From positions 143,804-207,803 of the forward strand of contig JAJEKB010021243.1 of assembly GCA_022393335.1 (NCBI GenBank): a DNA stretch of 64,000 nt, in the 5' to 3' direction. This DNA is from Macrotrachela quadricornifera. Taxonomy: Eukaryota > Rotifera > Eurotatoria > Philodinida > Philodinidae. A model generated the notes under the pieces. It searched no databases, had not been told where the DNA came from, and saw only the letters and a list, made by a program, of their open reading frames with translations. Shown here in pieces: positions 35,427-46,862 of this stretch. The number at the start of each line of letters is the position of its first letter. Position 1 is the first letter of the stretch. A program made the position numbers and the translations under genes.

Positions 35427-35900
35427 TTAATTATTTAATTGAATATTATGATTATTTTTAGTTTCATCATCATCATCATCTGATTGTTCAATACTTATAT
35501 CATATAATGTATTTCGAAGTAAACGACGTCGTTCATTTGATTCATTTAATTGTTTAATTATTGAATCAACAGTTTGATTATCTTTTTTAATAATTTTTGA
35601 AGAATTTTTTTCTGTACCATAATATATTTTCCATAATTTTTTTCGTCTATCAATATCTTTAAGTTCAATTAATATATCATTTCGTATTTTTTGTTCATGT
35701 AAATCATTTACTGTTTGATAAACATTTGTATATTTTGAATTTTTATTACGATTTGATCCTCGATAAATATTATTAATAAGAATTAAACCAAATCCAAATG
35801 CATACCATATTAAAACACCAAATATATATATTATAGCACCTGATGTATCATATAAACTTATTTCATTTATTATAGTAATATTTGTTGATATGTTTTTCAT
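35427..35900 (-). CDS. Small single-pass membrane protein, KCNE-like topology
   Basis: A single-exon frame of 157 codons with an ATG at 35900. The short N-terminus carries two N-glycosylation sequons (NIS, NIT). A hydrophobic helix follows at residues 20-44 (IIYIFGVLIWYAFGFGLILI), then a long charged C-terminal tail ending in an acidic run (SDDDDDET). An outside N-terminus, one helix and a cytoplasmic tail is the layout of KCNE-type potassium-channel subunits, but the diagnostic post-membrane motif is not evident, so this is only a topology match. It is divergently arranged with AMDHD2, 560 bp apart. Codon use matches the neighbouring genes. Confidence 0.55.
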   Translation of the reverse strand: MKNISTNITIINEISLYDTSGAIIYIFGVLIWYAFGFGLILINNIYRGSNRNKNSKYTNVYQTVNDLHEQKIRNDILIELKDIDRRKKLWKIYYGTEKNSSKIIKKDNQTVDSIIKQLNESNERRRLLRNTLYDISIEQSDDDDDETKNNHNIQLNN

Positions 35901-36460
35901 TGTTAGAAAATCGAAATTGTCTATTTGTTTTATTATATTTGAGAAAAAAGATGTATTTCATTCTGTATTTATTCAATGTAATATGAGATGATCAAATTAT
36001 AACCTTCAATTTTATCAGAAAAAAAATTATACTAAATGTCTTTCAAGAAAAAAAATGTGTTGATTGATATTTTTTTTTGTCTTTTGAAAATATTCTATTA
36101 AAAAGTTTATTTGTATGTTTCTTTAGTAACAATTAAATTTTTGATATAATCAAATAAAAATATTAGTTTATAGGATGTGCATAAATGATTTTCATATTGA
36201 AAAGACGAATAAGAATATAAATATGTATTGAATCAACAAATAAAAACATCTGTTTTTAACAATCTAGTGACCTCTTTAATAAATTGATTCAATAGAATTT
36301 TATTGGTTATATAAAACAATTAAAGGAATAACAGAATGGCTGCTTCTCTTTTCGATGTGCGCAACGTCACGATCTAGTTTATTCAGTATTTTAACGAAGA
36401 TTATGACATCATTTTAGTGAACTTTATAATAAAAAGAAAAGTTCCATATTTTCTTTTCAA

Positions 36461-38981
36461 ATGACATTATATCGTTTTTGTAATTGTACATTAATACGTA
36501 ATCATACTTTAATTGTTGATGATCTTTGGATTCGTCATGGTAAAATAATTAATCCCGAACAAATATTTTTTGAAGAAAAAAATCATGCTGATATTGAATA
36601 TGATTGTCAAGGAGTATTAATAGCACCAGGATATATAGATTTACAAATAAATGGAGCATTTGGACATGATTTTTCATCATCTGATGAAGCAAGTGAAGAA
36701 ATGCTTATAAATGTTGCAAAACAATTAACATCACATGGTGTTACTGCATTTGCTCCAACTATTGTTAGTTCATCTGCGGATACATATAAAATAGTATTAC
36801 CAAAATATAAACGACGAGCTGGGTCAGCAAAAGATGGAGCAACTATTCTTGGTTAATATAAAATAAAAAAATATTATTTTAAAAAAATAGTAAAATTTTT
36901 TTATTTAGGTATTCATATTGAGGGACCATTTATTAATGAAAATAAACGTGGTGCACATCGAACTGATTTTCTTCGTAAAACCCCAAATGGAATTAATGAT
37001 TTATTATCTTGTTATGGTTCATTTGATAATGTTTCAATTATTACAGTTGCACCGGAAATTCCAAATATGATTGAAAGTGTTATACCAGAATTAGTTAAAA
37101 AATATGGTTTAATTGTTTCATTAGGCCATTCAGCTGCTTCACTTGATGATGGTGAACGTGCTGTTTGTTCAGGTGCAAGATTTATTACACATTTATTTAA
37201 TGCAATGTTACCATTTCATCATCGTGATCCAGGTCTTGTTGGTATGTAAAAAAAAAAAGTTTTTTTTTGTCTTTTTTAAAAAGAAAATATTTTAATTATA
37301 TAAATAAGGTCTTTTAACAAGTCATCGTCTTCCAACAACACATACTATTCATTATGGTTTAATTGTTGATGGAATACATACACATTCAGCAGCTGTACGT
37401 CTTGCTCATCGTGTTCATCCTCAAGGTCTTGTTCTTGTTACAGATGCTGTACCAGCATTAGGATTACCAGATGGTACTTATCATATGGGTGCTGATGATA
37501 TTATTGTTAAAAATAAACGTGCAACTATTGCTGGTACACAAACATTATGTGGAAGTATTGCATCATTAGCTGAATGTGTTCAAAATATGAGACAAGCATT
37601 ACTTGATGGAGAAATAACGAAATCAAATGAAAAGAATTTTGAGAAAAATGATAAAAATAAATTTATTGTAGAATCAATTGAAGCAGCAACTCTTCATCCA
37701 GCTGCAGGTAGATTTTTAAAATTTTTAATCCGAAGGTTAATATGGTATATCGTAAAAACTATCTTGTCTTGCCCTTGAAAGATATAACCTTGATAAGAAA
37801 TATTTAAGATATTCAAGGATATATTTTAAGTTATGAAAAATGATTAAATTAAGATAAGGCTCTATAATTGGTAGTAGTGCATCTACTGATCGGATGAAGA
37901 ATAAGAATTTGGAGAAAGATCTAGAAAATTTCTTTTAGCACAGACTGTTAATTAGTGAATATCCCTCTAGTTATATGAGAAAAACATCTAAAAATTTCAT
38001 AATTGACTATTCAATACAATCTATATCCATGATAAAATTTTCTTCTCAAAAAAGTGATCATCTAGTGGCACGAAGAGGCTCCGAAACTGAAATTTTTGTG
38101 TCAACATAATCTAACGATTCTAAAGAAAGATTTGCACCATTTTAAATTGGTTTAAAAATTCTCTTTTAATTATTCGAGAACATTTTTCTTTGTACAATCG
38201 TATTATGCCACGTCGCTAACGCTACTTTTTCACGGTATCTTGGGTAGCTTAGCATGTATACAGTATACAAAAATCAACTCTTGAAAAGTTTATTAGCCTG
38301 AGATATATCTATTGCAATCTCACGATGTCATATAGTCTTCTTATTTAATCTTTTGGGGCCATTGAGTGCAGCCCAAGAGAATTTTTTTTCGTTCTCATAA
38401 GCATAATACATATACTGAAAAGGTCAACTATTTGTTCAGAAATTTAATGCTTCACATACAGATCATAGACATATATAATAGTTCATAAGCTACTTATAAC
38501 AAAAAAAAAAGGATAAACAAAGCGCATAAGCTGACTAAATACTATTTATATAACAAAGTAGATTTTAAGAGAAAAGGAAATGAAAAATCGCATAGTCAAA
38601 TAGTTTGTTCATCATATAACCTATATAGCTGTCGTTTTCTCACCTTCACTCTTCTTTTTGTATTAAGAATCTGAAAAATTACCTTTTTACAATAGCATCA
38701 ACATAATCAGAGCTTCATAGTAATGATAAAAATGTATAGTCTACAACATTTCGACGAAACCTACACCAATTTTTTTAAATCCAATATTACATTTAGGAAA
38801 AAGAATATTATTTTTATTTTTAGTACTTCATATGGAAAATCAAAAAGGTACATTATCATATGGTGCTGATGCAGATTTTATTTTACTTGATGATAAACTT
38901 AATGTATTATCAACATTTATTGCTGGTGAACAAGCATGGACAATCAATGATAAATGGTCAATTACTAATCTTCGTATATAA
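36461..38981 (+). CDS. AMDHD2: N-acetylglucosamine-6-phosphate deacetylase
   Basis: The enzyme removes the acetyl group from GlcNAc-6-phosphate in the cytosol, giving glucosamine-6-phosphate and acetate, so that amino sugars can be recycled or degraded. Exons 36461-36851, 36909-37241, 37309-37707 and 38824-38981 give 426 residues, normal for the family. Amidohydrolase landmarks are in order: [18 protein letters not shown], the metal-ligand segment [43 protein letters not shown], the catalytic aspartate in [13 protein letters not shown], and the C-terminal [16 protein letters not shown]. The first three exons are separated by introns of about 60 bp, but the last intron is 1116 bp and A+T-rich, with no recognisable insertion. 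The start is the first ATG, giving the usual N-terminus. PTS follows 206 bp downstream on the same strand. Confidence 0.93.
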
Positions 38982-39177
38982 TCAATACAATAAATTCTAT
39001 TTATTTTTTATTTTTATTTTTATTTTTTTTTGTGATAAAACTAATTTATTATTATTTTCTTTAGTTTTTTTTTTCTCAGGATCATTAATTGAATTATAAT
39101 TGCAATAAGAAATGTCGAACGATTTTCTTTTTCGGGTTTTTTTTCCAATAATAATAATAATATTAAATATTTATTTT

Positions 39178-39187
39178 AGATTCTATC
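39178..39187 (+). promoter_or_regulatory. Candidate trans-splice or 5'UTR acceptor of PTS
   Basis: TTATTTTAG ends nine bases before the PTS start codon, behind a pyrimidine-rich tract, with no open frame upstream that would need it. It could accept a spliced leader or end a 5'UTR intron. Confidence 0.4.
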
Positions 39188-39631
39188 ATGTCTCTTGGAC
39201 CAAAAATTTATTTAACACGACGAGAAACATTTTCTGCATCTCATCGACTTCATTCCATACATTTATCTGAGAATGAGAATATTCAGATATTTAATAAGTG
39301 CAATAATCCAAATGGACACGGTCATAATTATGTACTTGAAGTAACTGTTAGTGGATATATTGATTCTAATACAGGCATGGTTATGAATATAACCGATTTG
39401 AAAGAATTAATTCAAACATATGTACTCAATTTAGTTGATCATAAACATTTAGATTTAGATGTTGAATATTTTTGTACAAAAAAACTTGTTAGTACAACAG
39501 AAAATTTAGCAGTATTTATATGGAAACAATTATATTCAAATATTAAAGAACAATATAATAATAATGTTCAATTATTTGAAATAAAATTATATGAAACAGA
39601 AAAAAATATAGTCACCTATCGTGGAGAATGA
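39188..39631 (+). CDS. PTS: 6-pyruvoyltetrahydropterin synthase
   Basis: This enzyme converts dihydroneopterin triphosphate to 6-pyruvoyltetrahydropterin, the second step of tetrahydrobiopterin synthesis; BH4 is the cofactor of aromatic amino-acid hydroxylases and nitric-oxide synthase. It is a single exon of 147 codons, close to the family norm. Visible motifs: FSASHRL with the first zinc histidine (H19), CNNPNGHGHNY with the catalytic cysteine C38 and zinc histidines H44 and H46, VDHKHLD, STTENLAVFIW, and a C-terminal LYETEKN that contributes the pterin-anchoring glutamate. It lies between AMDHD2 (206 bp upstream) and DLST (109 bp downstream) in the same direction. Absence of introns is unusual among its neighbours and could reflect retroposition or intron loss. 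Confidence 0.93.
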   Translation: MSLGPKIYLTRRETFSASHRLHSIHLSENENIQIFNKCNNPNGHGHNYVLEVTVSGYIDSNTGMVMNITDLKELIQTYVLNLVDHKHLDLDVEYFCTKKLVSTTENLAVFIWKQLYSNIKEQYNNNVQLFEIKLYETEKNIVTYRGE

Positions 39632-39732
39632 ATTCAATAATATATTAATCTAGTCGTCTTTTATTTGTATTTGTATTTATTGAATATCTATAAAAAAAAA
39701 TAAATTTTTATTTATTTTGGTGTTGTCATTTT

Positions 39733-39740
39733 AGATAAGT
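39733..39740 (+). promoter_or_regulatory. Candidate trans-splice acceptor of DLST
   Basis: GTCATTTTAG ends six bases before the DLST start codon and about 100 bp after the PTS stop, which suits a downstream cistron of a trans-spliced operon. Confidence 0.4.
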
Positions 39741-41905
39741 ATGTCTCATATAGTCTCATTGCGTAGTGCATCATTACGTGCACTACGTTCAAATTCGACA
39801 GCGACAACGGCTATTGCTAATGCAACAAAATGTACCATCTACCCTCATCGTATGAATTTGCATCAACAGCAAAATTCATTTTCTACTTTTCCTGCATCAT
39901 CAACCAGAATTTTATCAACGGAGAATAATAAATTTATTAAACGAGTAAGATATTTAAAAATAGTATTGATATTCTATATCTCAAGAGATTGATATATTTT
40001 AAAAACCTAGAATTCTACATCTCAATAATCAAATCATTTTTATTTCTAATAGTGTGAATAATAAAGAGAGAAAAAAATCAAGTTCCATTGGGAAATCTTT
40101 TTATAGAAAGGAAAATATGTCATGTAAAAAAAAGAAGGCAAAAGAAACGATGTATTAATTGAACTACCTGAATCAACCGGAAAAACATTTTCTTCTTTAT
40201 AGGCAGTCTCTGATCAAACACTCGTCATCGATTCACTTAATGGTAGTGTCTATGCATTAACACGACAAATTCATACAACTCCAATTGTTTGTATGTATTT
40301 ATATATATATATATATATATTATTTGAATTAAATTAATAATTTTATTTAAATTAGATGATTTGGTAAATGTAACAACACCATCATTTCCTGAATCAGTTA
40401 AAGATGGTACACTACGTTTTATAAAAAAAGTTGGTGATAAAATAAATGCAGATGAAACAATAGCTGAAATTGAAACAGATAAATCAAATTTAAGTGTAAA
40501 TTCACCACAATCGGGTACACTTGTAGAACTACTTATTGCTGATGGTGATAATGTAACATCTGGTGCTGCAATTGCAAAAATTGATACAAGTGGCGGTGGT
40601 GCAAAACCAACATCAGGTTTATTTAAAAAAAAAAAATTTTTTTATTTAAATAATTCTATTTTATTTTTTTTTCTAGCTGAAGACAAAGGTAAATCAACAG
40701 ATAAAGTTGATGCTGAAAAAACTAAAGCAGAACCAGCTAAAAAATCCGCTGATACTAGTGGTGCAGCTCCAACTAAAACACCTTCTGTACCAGCTACACC
40801 AAAAGGTCCACAACGTGAAACACCAACATCACAAATATCAGTTACACCTGCTAAACAACAACAACAAGCACCAACTGCTAGTGGTATTGATCCAAATAAA
40901 ATAACTGGTACACGATCAGAAACACGAGTTAAAATGTCACGAATGCGTTTAAAAATTGCTGAACGTCTTAAAGAAGCACAAAATACATGTGCAATGTTAA
41001 CAACTTTTAATGAAATTGATATGAGGTAATATTAAAAAAATATTGAAAAAACAAAAAAAATAAAAATTATTTTTTAGTAATATTGTTGAATTTCGTAAAA
41101 AATATGCTGATCAATTTGCTAAACGTCATAATATGAAATTAGGATTTATGTCAGCATTTGTTAAAGCATCAGCATGTGCTCTTGTTGATAATCCTATTGT
41201 TAATGCAGGTAATTATTTATTAATTCTCTATGGAAAAAGAAAAATTCATTTTTTGTTTTTTATTGTGAAATTTTAGTTATTGATGGAAATGAGATTGTCT
41301 ATCGAGATTATGTTGATATAAGTGTTGCTGTTGCCGCACCAAAAGTATTTATTAATATAAAATATGTAGATAAATAAATAAAAAAGAAATTTTTATTTAG
41401 GGTTTAGTTGTACCAGTACTTCGAAATGTTGAAAAAATGAACTTTGCTGAAATAGAACGAACCATTGGTGAATTTGGTGAAAAAGTAAATCAAATTTTTT
41501 TCTTATTTTTGATTAAATAATAAAAAATATTTTTTCATTTTTCTTATAGGCTAAAAAAGGTTCACTTTCAATTGAAGATATGGATGGTGGTACATTTACA
41601 ATCAGTAATGGAGGAGTATTTGGCTCACTATTTGGTACACCTATTATTAATCCACCACAATCAGCAATTCTTGGTATGCATGGAATATTTGATCGTCCAA
41701 TAGCAGTTAATGGCAAAGTAAAATTTTTAATTAATTTATTTCTCTTTTAATTTATATTGTTTTTTATTAGATTGAAATTCGTCCAATGATGTATGTAGCA
41801 CTTACATATGATCATCGTATATTGGACGGTCGTGATGCTGTACTATTCCTCCGAAAAATTAAACAATATGTCGAGGATTCACGTTCGATCTTTCTCGATT
41901 TATAA
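39741..41905 (+). CDS. DLST: Dihydrolipoyllysine succinyltransferase, 2-OGDH complex E2
   Basis: E2 core of the mitochondrial 2-oxoglutarate dehydrogenase complex: its lipoyl arm carries the succinyl group from E1 to CoA in the citric-acid cycle. Nine exons (39741-39944, 40203-40290, 40356-40616, 40677-41025, 41078-41208, 41277-41344, 41401-41484, 41550-41717, 41771-41905) give 495 residues. The N-terminus is basic and S/T/A-rich as expected of a mitochondrial presequence. The lipoyl domain contains [15 protein letters not shown] with the lipoylated lysine. A Lys/Pro/Ala/Thr-rich linker follows with no peripheral-subunit-binding domain, as in animal DLST. The catalytic domain includes [20 protein letters not shown] and ends [20 protein letters not shown] with the catalytic histidine. 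The first intron is 258 bp; the others are mostly 50-70 bp. Confidence 0.95.
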
Positions 41906-42746
41906 AAAAAAAAGACAAAGATCTGATCGATCTTAAGAAGAAAATAATATCAAAAACTAAACAAAAAAAAAGAATTTTTTTTAGTTTTGCTTATCAGCAT
42001 TCTTTTGTTGGTCTTCTCTTTTCTTTCTTCAATTTGACATTTGCTTTATTCGATCCTTGTTTTTTTCTCTTATAGTTTTCTCGTTTTCCAACATATAGGT
42101 TGATTCTATATCAAAGAAAAAAATATTCGAATTTCCTGTCCAAAAAAAGAGCACTTTACTATCTGTTTTTTTTTTCTTTTCACCTAGTTTGATTTATTTT
42201 TTGTCCTTATATTATATATTTTTCTTTTTTCTGTGTGAATTCCACCTATACACAACAAAAGAATAGATTATACTAAGAAATAATATTGTCTTTGTTTTTC
42301 TTTTTATAGTAAATGGAAAGAGGAGTATGTAATGTAAGATGTTGGTCATTGATTAAGTTTTATATGTAAGCGGACATTCGTTAGATTGCCTTGAAGCCTG
42401 GAATGAATACATATACAATAGTTGTCGTTATGCTTCTCTCCTTTTCTTTATCGTTTTTTTTTCCTTCTTTTTTTTGCGGTTTCTAATAGATGAACATTGA
42501 TAGGCGTGTACATATAAATGAAATGAAAGGAGAAAAGAAAGAAAAAAATGTTGTTGATCTACTCTGTTCTGTTCCTATCGATGCCATAGGGGTTAAGAGT
42601 AATATTCGATTTCCTTTCTTTCTTTCTTCTTCTTCTTCTTCTTCTTCTTTTCTTCTGCTGCTTCTTCGACACCTGATAAGTGTCAGCAATACTAGCTAGT
42701 CAGTTGTCGTAGTGATTGAACGAGTGTCGTCAGCTGTAGTACATCT
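41906..42746. other. DLST-RAB10 intergenic region
   Basis: A pyrimidine-rich, A+T-rich region with a TTC triplet run at about 42620-42655. Open frames on both strands at 42483-42699 are by-products of that run. No gene is supported. Confidence 0.5.
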
Positions 42747-42908
42747 ATGATGTCTGGTCATCATCATTCCTATCACCGTCGATGTTTTTCATTGAAACGA
42801 ACAAGTGAATTTGCACAAAATTGGTTACATGAACATACATCATCCTCATCTCGTCGACATCAATCGCTCAAACGCGATACTTCATCGACTATCGACATTA
42901 GTCAGAAG
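42747..42908 (+). CDS. Possible in-frame upstream exon of RAB10
   Basis: An ATG-initiated, His/Ser/Arg-rich 54-codon stretch ends at a GTAGTT donor. The acceptor at 43070-43071 would join it in frame, through NIGQR, to the RAB10 methionine, adding 59 residues. Alternatively this is 5'UTR or unspliced leader sequence and translation starts at 43087. Confidence 0.35.
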
Positions 42909-43086
42909 GTAGTTTTTATTATTATTATTGTTGATTGATGAGTAAATGATATTAAGAATATAATGACCTTTTGATATTTATTTGATATATATATATATAT
43001 AGTATAGATTATTATCTCAACTGTTATTTTTGATAGATAGACTAAATCATAAATTGATTTATATTTTGTAGAACATTGGCCAAAGA

Positions 43087-44123
43087 ATGGCCAAAAAAAA
43101 TTATGATCTTCTATTTAAATTATTATTAATTGGCGATAGTGGTGTTGGAAAAGTAAGTAGCAAAAAATATTATATTAAAAATAATTTATTTTATTTTTTT
43201 TTAAAGACTTGTATTTTATTTCGATTTTCTGATGATTCATTTAATGCTTCATTTATTTCCACAATTGGTATCGATTTTAAAATAAAAACAATTGAACTTG
43301 ATGGTCGTAAGATAAAATTGCAGATATGGTAAGATAATTAGAAAAGAATTGATGATGACAGATATGAGTTAATGTTATAGACATTACTATCTTATACTGT
43401 CATTGATTTTCCTTAGGGAAAACAATGCAATATATACTTGTAAAGATAATCATCTTTACCTAGTTTTTTTTTAAATGAATGAATAATGTTGCATGTTATT
43501 TATATTAGATATTATGTAATCATATTCATTTATAGATTTTCTCATAAAAGAAAATCTATGATTTATTTGAATAATAATAATAATACAAAATATTAGAATT
43601 GAAATCATTATATATATATATTTTTTATTATTATTATTTAGGGATACTGCAGGTCAAGAACGATTTCATACAATAACTAGTAAGATTTAATTAATTTATT
43701 TATAATTAAATATTTAAACATATAATTTTAGCATCTTATTATCGTGGAGCAACAGGAATAATGCTTGTTTATGATGTAACACAAGCACGATCATTTGAAA
43801 ATATAAATAAATGGCTACGTAATATAGATGATCATGCATCTGATGATGTGGTTAAAATGCTTATTGGTAATAAGTGTGATATGGATGATAAACGTTGTAT
43901 TACACGAGCACGTGGTGAAGCATTAGCACGCGAACATGCAATACCATTTCTTGAAACATCAGCAAAAAATAATATTAATATTGAAAAATCTTTTTTTGAA
44001 ATGGCAAGACTTGTACTTAAAAAGACTCCAGTAAATCCAAATGATGGACCAATAGGTATATCACCTGGTCTACCATCAGGTAATAAACAATCAAATCAAT
44101 CAAATTGTATTAATTGCATGTAA
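43087..44123 (+). CDS. RAB10: Rab GTPase of the RAB10 (Rab8/10/13) group
   Basis: A small GTPase acting in exocytic and recycling membrane traffic. Exons 43087-43152, 43207-43328, 43642-43679 and 43732-44123 give 205 residues. The N-terminus [19 protein letters not shown] and the switch regions [14 protein letters not shown] and [13 protein letters not shown] match RAB10 closely, as does [10 protein letters not shown]. Guanine motifs: GDSGVGKT (P loop), DTAGQE, NKCD, ETSAK. The start at 43087 gives the standard RAB10 N-terminus; an AG acceptor lies 15 bases upstream. The C-terminus is SNCINCM, not the CC, CXC or CaaX ending expected for geranylgeranylation. The hypervariable region is also unlike vertebrate RAB10 (Gly/Pro/Asn/Gln rich). 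Confidence 0.9.
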
Positions 44124-45959
44124 AACGAATTAAGTAGTTAAAACAAGAAATCAGTCATTGTATATCATTAAATCAGTCAAAGTATAAAAAAAAAAATTTT
44201 AAGATTTATTTGTTCTTATTATCATTGTCGTCGCATTTTTTTTTTCATTATTTGTTGTTGATTATATTCTTTCTCTCTTTAAACCGCAGTTGAATGTGTA
44301 ATTTTTCTCTTTTTTTTTTTTCTTTATCAAAAGGTATTTGGATATGTTAATATAATATGAGACTTTCAAAGAGAAAGAGAGAGCAAGAAATAAAAAACGA
44401 AAACCTTAATGAATATTATGTCAAGAAATCTTCAAATGTCATTGCTAAGTTGAAGTGAAGCTATAAAAAAAAAAAAGTGAATACTCATAAAAGTATATGT
44501 TATCAGGTGATCAATTATATTTATAACCATACGTATTGCATATATCTTGCAAATAATAATAATGATGTAATTTTCTTTTTTGCAGAAATTACCAGTTCTT
44601 TATGAAGTAAGTCATTGTGATGAATTCACGCGAAAGAATTTCAAGGTTGAAAAAAAAATATGTATTAATAGTATATTTCTTACGCTACTCCATTTCGTTC
44701 ACTTTTGCTCATAATAGTGGAAAAATAGTATAATAACGGCTTTTATTATGTAAAATTACGACATGGTCATAGAAGAATACTATAAATTAATTTTTGAAAT
44801 CATTCAAAAGAATTAATTTATACATGAATATAAATTGTATTTTATACTAACATCTTCGCAGCTTCGGTCACTATTTCAAGATATACTTTTGCAAATACTA
44901 CAAAAGATTATAATCATTATTTGAAATAAACTTTTGAAAAAGGTACTTTTCATTCTTTTCTGTTGTCCATGGTTCTTATATAATGTATTGATATTTTCCT
45001 ATAACAACTTACACTGTTTGTGATTTCGATTAACTTCGAATCTATTTCATGCGTACGTCTTTTAATGTTCTAATGTTCTTTGAAGAAAAAAATTGTATTA
45101 CAATTAGTCTTAAAAGATCTATTTGTATCTTTTTTTGAGTTTGTTACCAAATAAATTTATTTGATTTTCTCAACTGCACATTAATATATTCAGTAGGTGA
45201 CGAATCAATCGGAGAAAAACATACATGTAAAACTTGAGGAGTTGGTACAAGTTTTAAAAGATTCACTCCAATTTTAAACTACTTTGACGAATGAAATAAT
45301 GCCCAAAAGTCAAATATAAAGTTGAAGTTGCTAAAATATTTAAATAAATTGTACTCATGACTGGTGACAGACTACAAATAACTATATACATCAACCCTGA
45401 AAGTTGAGTTCAAGTATTAAACTACTGAAGTAGTCAGGTGAGAGAATAACAATGAAGATGATGGTGTGGCTGATAAAAGGGGAAAAATAGAGGGCAGAAA
45501 AGTAGATGGGAGTATCTATTTAGGTGAGGAAGGGTTGCTAGAACAGAACAGGGAATGAGAATGAGGTCGAAAATCTCATTGCCACGTCAAAAACATTGAG
45601 ATCGTTAGCGGCAATCTCATCAACATATTATACAAGGTGAAGGTGAGGATGAAAATCTCATAACTACACCAAAGATATTGAAGATGCAACTAAGATGTCA
45701 CAGTCACATCAGACAACGTGAAAGAAAGTAGACCTCATTAAATCTTGGAAACTAGAACACTTTAAAACTCGTAACGAATTAACGATTTCTACACTACTAT
45801 AATATTGAGATCAAATTAAACTAAAAATCATACATAATATATATTTTTCTTAATTAAAATGATAGATACAAATTAAGGACATTTTTTATTTAAAAACAAT
45901 TCATCATTTTTTCACTGTATTTAATAATGTACTCGTTAAAATTATAGTTAAGCACAAAT
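44124..45959. other. RAB10-receptor intergenic region
   Basis: No gene was found. A locally purine-rich block at 45430-45740 contains a diverged direct repeat (GAGGTCGAAAATCTCATTGC near 45563 and GAGGATGAAAATCTCATAAC near 45647), possibly an old minisatellite or repeat fragment. Confidence 0.5.
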
Positions 45960-46862
45960 TCAAGCTATCGGTCTAACTTGTGTCATTGATCGATGGAAAT
46001 AATTTTTAATAATATTTCGTATATCACGATCGGCTACCAATGTGAGACTTTTTTCAACTGCTACAGTGAGTGATACAGTAATAATACCAATTGTATAAAA
46101 TAATTCAATTTTCGTTAGTATATACAATATAATTGGAAGAGCACCCAATACATAAATAGCAAATAAAATCATAATATTATACAGAAGTTCAACATCACGA
46201 TTTGATTTATAGTTTTTTCTTGTTACAAATACACTGTTTCTACGACGTTTTACACGAAAATAAATATATATGTATATAATAATTATAAATATAGCAGGTA
46301 TTAAATAATAAGCAAAAACAGTATAAACTAAATGTAAAGTAAATTCTTTTGGTACCCAACAAAGAGAAAATGGACGATAATAAATATCTTTAGTAAGTAG
46401 TGCAGGTAATGGTATAAATATAACTATAATCCATTGAATAAAAATAAGAATAATATGAGTTTTAAATAAAGTTGCCCATCGATATTTAATAGAAAGTACA
46501 GAAACAAAAAATCGTGATACAGCTTGTACTAAATATGAGTAAACAACAGCTGCAACTGTCATATAAGCAAAAAATCCACGCCATCGACACGAAAAATTAT
46601 TTGTTTCCCATGGAATTAACACAAGAAAAATATAATTAATACATTGAACTATACAATAAAAAACTGATGCTACGCATCCATTACAAATTAATAAATGTGT
46701 AGTTGTATGTAATTTTTTTATTAATATAACTAAAGCCAAAATTATACAAGAAATAGTAAAAGCTACCAAAATACACGTTAATGATAAAGGAATAATCACA
46801 TTATAATCTGCAAGATCAGATGGTATATTTATTAATAATTTTATTATTGGCGTTGTATTCAT
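45960..46862 (-). CDS. Rhodopsin-like seven-transmembrane receptor
   Basis: An intronless frame of 300 residues starting at the ATG at 46862. Seven hydrophobic segments are visible: residues about 23-48, 58-83, 95-117, 137-155, 179-203, 228-250 and 256-275. Extracellular cysteines FSCRWRG (before helix 3) and LCWVP (loop 2) could form the conserved disulphide. The helix-3 end reads AVSRFFVSV where class A receptors have DRY, and helix 7 lacks NPxxY. The N-terminus has an NTT sequon. The ligand cannot be predicted. Such short, single-exon, divergent class A receptors are typical of lineage-expanded invertebrate families. Lies downstream of ABCG on the same strand. Confidence 0.8.
   Translation of the reverse strand: MNTTPIIKLLINIPSDLADYNVIIPLSLTCILVAFTISCIILALVILIKKLHTTTHLLICNGCVASVFYCIVQCINYIFLVLIPWETNNFSCRWRGFFAYMTVAAVVYSYLVQAVSRFFVSVLSIKYRWATLFKTHIILIFIQWIIVIFIPLPALLTKDIYYRPFSLCWVPKEFTLHLVYTVFAYYLIPAIFIIIIYIYIYFRVKRRRNSVFVTRKNYKSNRDVELLYNIMILFAIYVLGALPIILYILTKIELFYTIGIITVSLTVAVEKSLTLVADRDIRNIIKNYFHRSMTQVRPIA

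Noticed and set aside
40707..40904. Lys/Gln/Leu/His-rich open frame
   Set aside because: Out-of-frame shadow of the DLST linker exon.
42483..42699. Glu/Lys-rich or Ser-rich open frames
   Set aside because: Encoded by a TTC/GAA triplet run.
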